The notes under the pieces are model-generated. The model saw only the letters and a list, made by a program, of their open reading frames with translations. It was not told the DNA's origin and searched no databases. From Pseudomonas guariconensis (GTDB lineage: Bacteria; Pseudomonadota; Gammaproteobacteria; Pseudomonadales; Pseudomonadaceae), in contig NZ_JAMYBK010000002.1 of the NCBI RefSeq assembly GCF_024127895.1, positions 186,001 through 250,000 of the forward strand: a stretch of DNA of 64,000 nt, written 5' to 3'. Positions 53,219 through 61,700 of this stretch are shown here, in pieces; position 1 is the stretch's first letter; the number at the start of each line of letters is the position of its first letter. A program made the position numbers and the translations under genes.

Positions 53219-53402
53219 CCGGAAACCGCCGCATTGTTGGTGCAATGCCCCGGGGATAATTTCACCGGGTCGTCATATTTGGCGACCGGGGGTGAGATCC
53301 CGGAGCTACAAGCGGCCTTTCCTGTTATGGCAGCCGTGTTCGGGCAGACTTCGGTCTGACCGGGTTTCTTGTGCCCCGGATCTCACCCCGTACACGGCTG
53401 CC
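53219..53402 (+). other. Hairpin-rich element upstream of the DUF3077 gene
   Basis: Within 184 bases there are five inverted repeats: GCATTG/CAATGC (53231-53248), GGTCG/CGACC (53268-53287), GGGGTGAGATCC/GGATCTCACCCC (53289-53300 and 53378-53389), GGCAGCCGTGT/ACACGGCTGCC (53329-53339 and 53392-53402), and CAGAC-TTCG-GTCTG (53345-53358). The two long ones interleave, so they cannot both form in one simple fold: alternative folds or a pseudoknot result. It could be a structured RNA or a mobile-repeat end. It is not a family I can name. Confidence 0.5.
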
Positions 53403-53465
53403 ACCCTTCGTCTTGTGAGATTGACGATGGTGGTGACTTCCTGAAATCGCACAAGAGTCTCTGCC

Positions 53466-53558
53466 ATGAAGAAGATCGTCCCCGATCCACCGCACTCTCC
53501 TGATTTTCCCGCCGACAACCACCTCCGCCCATATCAGGAGCAAGGCGATGACCGATAG
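53466..53558 (+). CDS. 30-codon ORF overlapping the DUF3077 start
   Basis: An ATG at 53466 opens a 30-residue frame beginning M-K-K-I-V-P-D-P-P and ending at TAG 53556-53558, overlapping the DUF3077 start at 53548 by 11 bases. M-K-K-I-V-P-D-P-P starts are, as I recall, frequent in short Pseudomonas proteins encoded beside DUF3077 or DUF6124 genes. It may be a leader for translational coupling or a truncated relic. Its ribosome-binding site is weak. Confidence 0.4.
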   Translation: MKKIVPDPPHSPDFPADNHLRPYQEQGDDR

Positions 53559-53793
53559 CCCCTGGAAGACGGCAGGTGTCCAGACCTGCCTGGATACGTA
53601 TCGCATCCAGCCCGGCATTCCATTCCAAACGGCCTTCAGCGAACTCTCCGTATTGCTCGGCTGCATCCGTCATCTGGCCTGTGAAGCGGAAATGGAGGGC
53701 GACCTGATCGCTGGCAGCGCCACCCGGATCCTCAGCGCCATGGCCAAGGCGTTGATCGATGACATGGAGATCGGGATGAACCGGGAACGGTGA
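53548..53793 (+). CDS. DUF3077 family protein
   Basis: An 81-residue protein resembling DUF3077: F-x-x-x-G-I-P-F-Q-T-A-F-S-E-L-S-V-L-L-G followed by a helix with D-x-x-x-G-S-A-T-R-I-L-S-A-M-A-K. Function is unknown; these genes are multicopy in P. putida and lie in small repeat-bounded cassettes. AGGAG seven bases before the ATG supports the start. The gene sits between two copies of one 19-base hairpin. Confidence 0.6.
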   Translation: MTDSPWKTAGVQTCLDTYRIQPGIPFQTAFSELSVLLGCIRHLACEAEMEGDLIAGSATRILSAMAKALIDDMEIGMNRER

Positions 53794-53802
53794 TTCGACT
53801 CA

Positions 53803-53821
53803 GGGGCCGCTCTGCGGCCCC
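53803..53821. repeat. Hairpin element, right copy flanking DUF3077 cassette
   Basis: GGGGCCGCTCTGCGGCCCC, identical to 53111-53129, 10 bases after the DUF3077 stop. It could terminate that transcript as well as mark the cassette edge. Confidence 0.7.
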
Positions 53822-53960
53822 AAATGGCAAAACAAAAAATGGAATAAACAAATGAAAAAATATGATTTCTAGATATATATGGCGAGCTGTTAATGTCACC
53901 TCATCCAGCGGGGCCCACAAACCCCGCGGCCATGTAACAGAATTCAAGGACGCGTCTTCC

Positions 53961-54554
53961 ATGCTGGTCGTTTCTCTCGGCGGTAGCCCCAGTACCCGTT
54001 CACGCTCCGGCGTGCTTCTCGATCGTTCACGCCAATGGCTGCAGGACCGTGGTGTCGAGGTGGTGACCTTCCAGGTGCGTGAGTTCGCCGCCGAGGACCT
54101 GCTGCATGCGCGCTTCGACAGCCCGCAGGTACGGCACTTCAACGCGCTGGTCGCCCAGGCCGACGGCCTGGTGGTCGCCACCCCGGTGTACAAGGCCTCC
54201 TTCGCCGGAGCCTTGAAAACCCTGCTCGACCTGCTGCCCGAGCGCGCCCTGGAGCACAAGGTGGTACTGCCGATCGCCACCGGTGGCAGCATCGCCCACA
54301 TGCTGGCGGTGGATTACGCGCTCAAGCCGGTGCTGTCGGCGCTCAAGGCCCAGGAGACGCTGCAGGGCATCTTCGCCGACGACAGCCAGGTCGCCTACGG
54401 CGAGCACGGCCAGCCGGCGCGGCTGAGCGAAGCCCTGGAAGAGCGCCTGCAGGATTCGCTGGAACTGTTTCACAGCGCCTTGGCCCGACGGCCCAAGCCC
54501 GTGGCTCCTGGCGTGCTCAACGAACGCCTGCTCAGTGCCCGCTGGAGCATCTGA
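53961..54554 (+). CDS. ssuE: NAD(P)H-dependent FMN reductase SsuE
   Basis: A 197-residue flavodoxin-like reductase. The phosphate-binding loop [12 protein letters not shown] lies at the N-terminus, and [13 protein letters not shown] is the conserved dimer/flavin segment. It supplies FMNH2 to SsuD. ATG 53961 gives the family length and follows AAGGA by 11 bases; the earlier frame start adds unrelated residues. The AT-rich stretch at 53825-53880 probably holds the sulfur-controlled promoter. Confidence 0.93.
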   Translation: MLVVSLGGSPSTRSRSGVLLDRSRQWLQDRGVEVVTFQVREFAAEDLLHARFDSPQVRHFNALVAQADGLVVATPVYKASFAGALKTLLDLLPERALEHKVVLPIATGGSIAHMLAVDYALKPVLSALKAQETLQGIFADDSQVAYGEHGQPARLSEALEERLQDSLELFHSALARRPKPVAPGVLNERLLSARWSI

Positions 54555-54645
54555 GCTGGTATACCGCTTCACCGTTTTCCCCACCTTACTCGCCCGCCAA
54601 CGGGCAAGCAGGTGCAACCCGAACCCCATCGCACAGGAGAGCGCC

Positions 54646-55611
54646 ATGCGCACAGTCTTCTTGCGTCGAGGTCTGGTCGCCCTGTTTGCGGCGGCTGTGT
54701 CCTTCGGCGCCATCACCCAGGCACAGGCCGAGAGCTTGCGCATCGGCTACCAGAAATACGGCACCCTGGTGCTGCTCAAGGCCAAGGGCACGCTGGAGAA
54801 GCGCCTGGCAGAGCAGGGCGTGCAGGTGCAATGGACCGAGTTCCCCGGCGGCCCGCAGTTGCTCGAAGGGCTGAACGTCGGCTCCATCGACTTCGGCGTC
54901 ACCGGCGAGACGCCGCCGGTGTTCGCCCAGGCCGCTGGGGCCGACCTGCTCTATGTCGCCTATGAGCCGCCTGCGCCGCACAGCGAGGCGATCCTCGTGC
55001 CCAAGGGCTCGCCGATCCAGTCGGTGGCGCAGCTCAAGGGCAAGAAGGTCGCCCTCAACAAAGGCTCCAACGTCCACTACCTGCTGGTGCGCGCCCTGGA
55101 AGAGGCGGGCCTGAAGTACAGCGATATCCAACCGGTCTACCTGCCACCGGCCGATGCCCGCGCCGCCTTCGAGCGCGGCAGCGTCGACGCCTGGGTGATC
55201 TGGGACCCGTACCAGGCCGCCGCCGAGCAGCAACTGCAGGCGCGCACCCTGCGTGACGGCAAAGACCTGGTCGACAACCACCAGTTCTACTTGGCCACCC
55301 GCCAGTACGCGACCACCCATCCGGGCGTGATCGCCACCCTGGTCGACGAGGTGCGTGCCGTGGGCGAGTGGTCCCAGGCCAACCCGCAGCAGGTCACCGA
55401 CCAGGTGGCGCCGCTGCTCGGCCTGCCCGCCGACATCACCCTCACATCGGTCAAGCGCCAGGGCTACGGTGCGGCGCCACTTACCCCAGAGGTGGTGGCG
55501 GCCCAGCAGAAGATCGCCGACACCTTCCAGGCCCTGAAGCTGATTCCCAAGCCCTTGAGCATCAAGGACGTGATCTGGACACCGCCAGCCAAGGTCGCCA
55601 CCGCGCCTTGA
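54646..55611 (+). CDS. ssuA: Sulfonate-binding periplasmic protein SsuA
   Basis: A 321-residue binding protein. A signal peptide ends near residue 28 (A-I-T-Q-A-Q-A). The start of the mature chain, S-L-R-I-G-Y-Q-K-Y-G-T-L-V, is the classic SsuA pattern. CAGGAG precedes ATG 54646. It collects alkanesulfonates for SsuBC. Confidence 0.93.
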   Translation: MRTVFLRRGLVALFAAAVSFGAITQAQAESLRIGYQKYGTLVLLKAKGTLEKRLAEQGVQVQWTEFPGGPQLLEGLNVGSIDFGVTGETPPVFAQAAGADLLYVAYEPPAPHSEAILVPKGSPIQSVAQLKGKKVALNKGSNVHYLLVRALEEAGLKYSDIQPVYLPPADARAAFERGSVDAWVIWDPYQAAAEQQLQARTLRDGKDLVDNHQFYLATRQYATTHPGVIATLVDEVRAVGEWSQANPQQVTDQVAPLLGLPADITLTSVKRQGYGAAPLTPEVVAAQQKIADTFQALKLIPKPLSIKDVIWTPPAKVATAP

Positions 55612-55668
55612 CGATTCGCCTGTACCGGGGCACCGCCCCGGTTCGCACCCTTCGAGGAGACAACTCCA

Positions 55669-56817
55669 ATGAGCCTTAACATTTTCTGGTTCCTTCCCAC
55701 CCATGGCGACGGCAAGTACCTGGGAACCAACGAGGGCGCCCGCGCCGTCGACCACGGCTACCTGCAGCAGATCGCCCAGGCCGCCGATCGCCTGGGCTTC
55801 GGCGGGGTGCTGATCCCCACCGGCCGTTCCTGCGAGGACTCCTGGCTGGTGGCGGCATCGCTGATCCCGGTGACCCAGCGCCTGAAGTTCCTGGTGGCCC
55901 TGCGCCCAGGCATCATTTCGCCGACCGTGGCGGCGCGCCAGGCGGCGACCCTCGATCGCCTGTCCAATGGCCGCGCGCTGTTCAACCTGGTGACCGGTGG
56001 CGACCCGGACGAGTTGGCCGGCGACGGCCTGCACCTGAACCACCAGGAGCGCTACGAGGCGTCGGTGGAGTTCACCCGCATCTGGCGCAAGGTGCTCGAA
56101 GGCGAAGTGGTCGACTACGACGGCAAGCACATCCAGGTCAAGGGCGCCAAGCTGCTCTACCCGCCGATCCAGCAACCGCGTCCGCCGCTGTACTTCGGTG
56201 GCTCGTCGGACGCCGCGCAGGACCTGGCTGCCGAGCAGGTCGAGCTGTACCTGACCTGGGGCGAGCCACCGGCCGCGGTGGCCGAGAAGATCGCCCAGGT
56301 GCGGGAGAAGGCCGCCGCGCAAGGCCGCCAGGTGCGCTTTGGCATCCGCCTGCACGTGATCGTGCGCGAAACCAACGAAGAAGCCTGGGCTGCCGCCGAA
56401 AAACTCATCTCGCACCTGGACGACGATACCATCGCCCGTGCCCAGGCCTCGCTGGCGCGCTTCGACTCCGTGGGCCAGCAGCGCATGGCTGCCCTGCACA
56501 ACGGCAAGCGTGACCAGCTGGAAGTGAGCCCCAACCTGTGGGCCGGTGTCGGCCTGGTGCGCGGCGGTGCCGGCACGGCCCTGGTCGGCGATGGCCCGAC
56601 CGTGGCGGCGCGGGTCAAGGAGTATGCCGAGCTTGGCATCGACACCTTCATCTTCTCGGGGTATCCACACCTGGAGGAGTCGTACCGGGTCGCCGAGTTG
56701 CTGTTCCCGCACCTGGACGTCCAGCGCCCGGAAATCGCCAAGAGCGGCGGCTACGTGAGCCCGTTCGGCGAGATGGTGGCCAACGACATCCTGCCCAAGT
56801 CCGTGGCACAGAGCTGA
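55669..56817 (+). CDS. ssuD: Alkanesulfonate monooxygenase SsuD
   Basis: A 382-residue FMNH2-dependent monooxygenase of the luciferase-like fold. [15 protein letters not shown] and the N-L-V-T-G-G-D region match SsuD. It cleaves the C-S bond of C1-C14 alkanesulfonates into aldehyde and sulfite, with FMNH2 from SsuE. AGGAG precedes the ATG. It lies between ssuA and ssuC as in other pseudomonads. Confidence 0.95.
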   Translation: MSLNIFWFLPTHGDGKYLGTNEGARAVDHGYLQQIAQAADRLGFGGVLIPTGRSCEDSWLVAASLIPVTQRLKFLVALRPGIISPTVAARQAATLDRLSNGRALFNLVTGGDPDELAGDGLHLNHQERYEASVEFTRIWRKVLEGEVVDYDGKHIQVKGAKLLYPPIQQPRPPLYFGGSSDAAQDLAAEQVELYLTWGEPPAAVAEKIAQVREKAAAQGRQVRFGIRLHVIVRETNEEAWAAAEKLISHLDDDTIARAQASLARFDSVGQQRMAALHNGKRDQLEVSPNLWAGVGLVRGGAGTALVGDGPTVAARVKEYAELGIDTFIFSGYPHLEESYRVAELLFPHLDVQRPEIAKSGGYVSPFGEMVANDILPKSVAQS

Positions 56818-56827
56818 GGGCCGGGCC

Positions 56828-57625
56828 ATGAGTCGTACAACCTCCACCACCTGGCCGCAGCGCCTGGCGCCCTGGGCCTTGCCGCTGGCGCTGCTGGCGG
56901 TGTGGCAACTGGCGGTCGCCAGTGGCTGGCTGTCGACCCGCATCCTGCCGGCACCGAGCGCGGTGTTCGGCGCCGGCGTCGAGCTGGTACGCAGCGGGGA
57001 GATCTGGAGCCACCTGGCCATCAGCGGCTGGCGGGCGGCCCTGGGCTTCCTGATCGGCGGCAGCATCGGCCTGGTGCTGGGCTTCATCACTGGGCTCTCG
57101 AAGTGGGGCGAACGCCTGCTCGACAGCTCGGTGCAGATGATCCGCAACGTGCCGCACCTGGCGCTGATTCCGCTGGTGATCCTGTGGTTCGGCATCGACG
57201 AGTCGGCGAAGATCTTCCTGGTGGCGCTGGGGACGCTATTCCCCATCTACCTCAACACCTACCACGGCATCCGCAACGTCGACCCGGCGCTGGTGGAGAT
57301 GGCGCGCAGCTATGGCCTGTCGGGCTTCGCCCTGTTCCGCCAGGTGATCCTGCCGGGCGCGCTGCCGTCGATCCTGGTGGGCGTGCGCTTCGCCCTGGGC
57401 TTCATGTGGTTGACCCTGATCGTCGCCGAAACGATCTCGGCCAACGCCGGCATCGGCTACCTGGCGATGAATGCCCGTGAATTCCTGCAAACCGACGTGG
57501 TGGTGCTGGCCATCGTCCTGTACGCCGTGCTCGGCAAGCTCGCCGACCTGGCCGCCCGCGGCCTGGAGCGTGTCTGGCTGCGCTGGCACCCCGCCTACCA
57601 GGCGGTGAAGAAGGAGGGCGCATGA
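56828..57625 (+). CDS. ssuC: Sulfonate ABC permease SsuC
   Basis: A 265-residue inner-membrane permease with about six transmembrane segments and EAA loop [22 protein letters not shown]. It starts 10 bases after ssuD and overlaps ssuB by four bases. Confidence 0.93.
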   Translation: MSRTTSTTWPQRLAPWALPLALLAVWQLAVASGWLSTRILPAPSAVFGAGVELVRSGEIWSHLAISGWRAALGFLIGGSIGLVLGFITGLSKWGERLLDSSVQMIRNVPHLALIPLVILWFGIDESAKIFLVALGTLFPIYLNTYHGIRNVDPALVEMARSYGLSGFALFRQVILPGALPSILVGVRFALGFMWLTLIVAETISANAGIGYLAMNAREFLQTDVVVLAIVLYAVLGKLADLAARGLERVWLRWHPAYQAVKKEGA

Positions 57626-58434
57626 CCGTGCTCAACGAACAACCGCCGCGCCTGTTGCGCGGTATCCCCCTGGCGGCCAAGGACCTGCGCAAGACCTTTG
57701 GCCAGCGCGAAGTGCTGCGGGGCATCGACCTGCACATTCCGGCCGGCCAGTTCGTCGCCATCGTCGGCCGCAGTGGCTGTGGCAAGAGCACCTTGCTGCG
57801 CCTGCTGGCCGGGCTCGACCAGCCCAGCGGCGGTGAGTTGCTGGCCGGGGCCGCGCCCTTGGCCGAGGCCCGCGACGACACCCGCCTGATGTTCCAGGAC
57901 GCACGCCTGCTGCCCTGGAAGAAGGTGATCGACAACGTTGGCCTGGGGTTGTCCGGCAACTGGCGCCCCCAGGCCCTGGAAGCCCTGGAGGCGGTCGGCC
58001 TGGCCGAGCGCGCCAACGAGTGGCCGGCGGCGCTGTCCGGTGGCCAGAAACAACGTGTCGCCCTGGCCCGGGCGCTGATCCACCAGCCGCGCCTGCTGCT
58101 GCTGGACGAGCCGCTCGGCGCCCTGGATGCCCTGACCCGTATCGAGATGCAGCAACTGATCGAGCGCCTCTGGCGCCAGCACGGCTTCACCGTGCTGCTG
58201 GTCACCCACGACGTCAACGAAGCCGTCGCTGTGGCCGACCGGGTGATCCTGATCGAGGACGGCGCCGTCGGCCTGGACCTGGTCGTCGACCTGCCAAGGC
58301 CCAGGGCGCGTGGCTCGCACCGCCTGGCAGCGCTGGAGAGCGAAGTCCTCAACCGAGTCCTGTCCGTCCCGGGTACGCCGCCCGAGCCGGAACCTGTAGC
58401 CCCTCTGCCCACGCAACTGCGTTGGGCGCACTGA
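57622..58434 (+). CDS. ssuB: Sulfonate ABC ATPase SsuB
   Basis: A 270-residue ATPase: Walker [10 protein letters not shown], signature L-S-G-G-Q-K-Q-R, Walker [13 protein letters not shown], switch V-T-H-D-V-N-E-A. It powers SsuAC. Overlapping start codons (ATGA) with ssuC indicate coupled translation. Confidence 0.93.
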   Translation: MTVLNEQPPRLLRGIPLAAKDLRKTFGQREVLRGIDLHIPAGQFVAIVGRSGCGKSTLLRLLAGLDQPSGGELLAGAAPLAEARDDTRLMFQDARLLPWKKVIDNVGLGLSGNWRPQALEALEAVGLAERANEWPAALSGGQKQRVALARALIHQPRLLLLDEPLGALDALTRIEMQQLIERLWRQHGFTVLLVTHDVNEAVAVADRVILIEDGAVGLDLVVDLPRPRARGSHRLAALESEVLNRVLSVPGTPPEPEPVAPLPTQLRWAH

Positions 58435-58466
58435 ACCCCAGAAGCCATAGAGAAGGAATCAAAGCC

Positions 58467-58682
58467 ATGACCATCAAAGCGATCAACGTGCGTAACCAAT
58501 TCAAAGGCACCGTGAAGGAAATACTCGAAGGCCCGGTGCTGTCGGAAATCGACGTGCAGACTGCATCCGGTATCGTCACCTCGGTGATCACCACCCGCTC
58601 CGTGCGTGAGCTGGAGCTGCAGGTGGGCAGCGAGGTGATCGCCTTCGTCAAATCGACCGAGGTGTCCATCGCCAAGTTGTAA
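58467..58682 (+). CDS. ssuF: Molybdopterin-binding-like protein SsuF
   Basis: A 71-residue single TOBE/Mop-domain protein (R-N-Q-F-K-G-T-V-K-E-I start, then A-F-V-K-S-T-E-V near the end). Mop domains bind molybdate or related oxyanions. SsuF is known as the last gene of the Pseudomonas ssuEADCBF operon and is needed for growth on some sulfonates and sulfate esters; its ligand is not settled. AAGGA precedes the ATG. Confidence 0.92.
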   Translation: MTIKAINVRNQFKGTVKEILEGPVLSEIDVQTASGIVTSVITTRSVRELELQVGSEVIAFVKSTEVSIAKL

Positions 58683-58693
58683 TGTTGGCGAGC

Positions 58694-58715
58694 AGGGCTG
58701 CGTTGCAGCCCTTTC
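58694..58715. terminator. Bidirectional hairpin after ssuF
   Basis: AGGGCTGC (58694-58701), GTT, GCAGCCCT (58705-58712), then TT. It lies between convergent ssuF and the large minus-strand gene, and shares its stem with the REP halves elsewhere. Confidence 0.7.
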
Positions 58716-58749
58716 GTCACACAAGCCTATTGGCCGGCGGTGAGGCCCT

Positions 58750-61700
58750 TCAACGTGCTGATGGGCGCAGGCCTTCGAACAGCAGGTTCGCTTGCGCCTC
58801 GCTCACAGGGCCCCGCCATGCACCGCTTCCGGCTCCCAGATTCCGTTCGCTTGCCACTTTGATATGGCCGGCCTTCAGCCGGGCGAACCCTTGCACAGGC
58901 CGCTGTTCGAAGTGAAAGTGAACGTACCAGAGGGCTTCGCCGGTGATGCTATCGTCGACCCGGTATTCCTCAAGGTATTCGAGTGGCTTGCCTTTGCTGC
59001 TTCTGGCTGGTACCAGTTCACGAGACCAACGGACTTTTACCGCCTTTTGGTCCACCAGGTATGTCAGGTGATCTACAGTTGGCTGCTGTGTGGCTTTGGT
59101 TTGTTGCAGGCGCAGTCGCAGCCCTAGTGCATCCAGTTCATCGGCGGCTTGCCTTAGGCGCTGGACCAGTGCCGACTGGGCTTCAGAGAGCGCCTCGCCG
59201 ATCTGGCGGACCATGTCGTCAGCCCCCTTTCGCAAGTTGCTGGCGTAACCTTCGGCCATGCTCTGCAGGTCTAAGGGCCGCATGTTCAACACTTGGTAGT
59301 GTTGTAGCTTGGCGTGTTGTGCGGGTACGTTCTTCAGCAGCCGCTTTGCTGCGGTTTCCAGTGCCTTGGTCGGTACTGACGGCATTCGTCTGTCGTGGTG
59401 GGTAGCTCGCCATGTGCCTTGTTCGGTTCGGGTGTACCTGGCATGGGGCTGACCGTTCAAATTATGGCTGACCTCCATGGCTGACTCGCCATTCACTACC
59501 CGCTCGTGACCGATGAACACTTGATGGTCATCCGTCTCGAATACACGGGGCCGGCTTTGTCCGCGGTTACTGGCAGGCCGGGCTGAGGTGGCCGGTGTGC
59601 CGAGTCCTTGTTCGATCTTGGCGATCAGATCTTGCAGTGCGTCGCGCACCTGTGCCGCTGCAGCCGTATCGATGAAGTCGCCGTAGGTGTCCTCCCAGAT
59701 GCGAGTCTGGTTGATGAAGCTTTGATACTGTTCCTTGAACTGGTGCAGTGCACGGCGCTCCTGTGATCGGCTCATGACCGTCAGGTCCAGGTCGCCCTGG
59801 CTGAACAGGCTTGTGCGCAGGTCACGGACGTGTGGGTTGAAACGCCTCAGGAACAGCAGGCTCTCGTAGCTAAATGGCGCGGGCTTGACCAACAGCGCTA
59901 CCTGGGCAGAGACACGTACGATTTGATAACCGGCAGGATTGAGCGGCATCTCGAGCTTCATGATGTCCTGGTCGTAAGCCGTAAGGTCTGCCCCCCTCAA
60001 ATGGTTGCGAACACGGGCGTAGCGTACGAATTCGGCTTCCAACTTCTGTAATACCAGGACCAACTGTTGTGCATTATTCCTCAGTGCCGTCATATGGGCC
60101 TTTACTGCGGTTTCGGTCAATTGGTCTGTCAGCCCCTCCAGACGCGCCAATTCCCTGAAGTAGTTCTGCATTTGCTGCCGTTGCAAGCTGATCAGTTTGC
60201 TGTGCTGTTTGCGCAGGTCATATTTGAACTCGTCGGCAATCGCCTGGTAAGACCGACGGTCGATCTGTCTGCGCAGCGTTTGCAAACGCTCCAGGCTCCG
60301 CTCGTTGAAATCCACGAACTCCAGTAACTGGTCAACGGCTCGTGTCAGGGCTCGATCTATGGTGGCGGCATCTGCGCGGCTGCCGGTGATACCGTCGCGG
60401 GTCACCCCGCGAACTCGGTTGTAGTTCTCCATCGTCTCGGGCAAGGTACGATGGAAGTGCTGCCTTGTACGATGCATTTCAGTCAGGATGGCGCGCGGCG
60501 ACTGGATCGCCGGGCGTGGCCTGAGGTAGCCGCGCACCGTCTCAAGGCCCCGGTTGTAAAGGGTGCTGAGGTAAGCACCGCCGCCAGCCAGACCTGCATC
60601 GACGATCCGCCCGCTGACGCTGCCGTGGCTTTGCCATACACCCTCCCCGTTGAGCCGAACAGGTTGCTTGTAGGAGCGGGTGGCGTTGCCTTTCAGTCGC
60701 CAGGTGTGGTGGGAAGCGTCCCATTCGACAGGGTAGAGCTGGCCTTGGTGGGCAATGTAGTCCTGCCCCGACTCGACATGCCGATGCACCCCGCTGCCCC
60801 ATGGCTGGGGATGATCGCTCCAGCGCCCGGAGGGCGCATCGATCGCATAGCCGGTGAACGGATTGGAGTGTTCCATGCGCGGGAGGCTGGTGACATGAAA
60901 CCCGCTCTGGCGCTGCCTCTGCAAGGTCCGCGCGCGGGCCAGGGCTGCCCCGCTGGTTGGTGCGGCCATCGGCCAAAGATCGAACAATGCATCGATCAGT
61001 GACAGGAACACGCTGTTCAGGTGCTCGACGCCTTGGCGTGGGTCGCCGCGCATGAAGGCGGCAACGGCTGCGTTGGCGGCGCTCCATCCGTCATAGAGGC
61101 CGACGGCCAGACCTACGCCTGGAACGAAGCCTAGTGCGAGCTTGATGTAGTCATATATCTGGCCGTGAAGCATGGCCTCGGTTTCAAGGTATAGGTCGCT
61201 CTGGCTGCGCGACGATGTTCGGTGACGGCGGATGAGCCGGCCCATTTCAAGACTGGCATGGAGCTGTGGCAGGGACTCGTTGCGTACCAGGCCCACGCCG
61301 ATGAAGCCCGACACCTTGGCCAGCAGCGCAGCATTGAGGTAGGCGAGGTGGTCGGAGGCCTTGCCATCCACAGGCAGTTCCGCCAGATAAGTACGCATGT
61401 CTTGTTCGAGCGCCATGGTTTGCAGGGCCTCGATCGCCAATTGCGAGGTGGTGTACTGGCTGACGACCTTGCCGTTGGGCGCATCGGGTAGCAATAGCAG
61501 CACGGGCCCTGTTTCGGCGTACAACAAGGATGCGCCAGACAGCTCTACATCCGTGCGCGATCCGTCTGGGGCCGTGCCGGGCCGGAGGACCAGCGATCGA
61601 TGCTTGACGGTTCTCGCCGCGGCAAGCGTAAGTTGCTCCTGGGCGAAACGCTCCAGGAGCGCTTGGCCTTGTGTATCGAGTGTTTGCTGGCCTAGGGCGA

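Noticed and set aside
54586..57246. An 886-codon minus-strand frame
   Set aside because: It lies opposite ssuA, ssuD and ssuC, whose coding sense is certain. Length comes from the high GC content.
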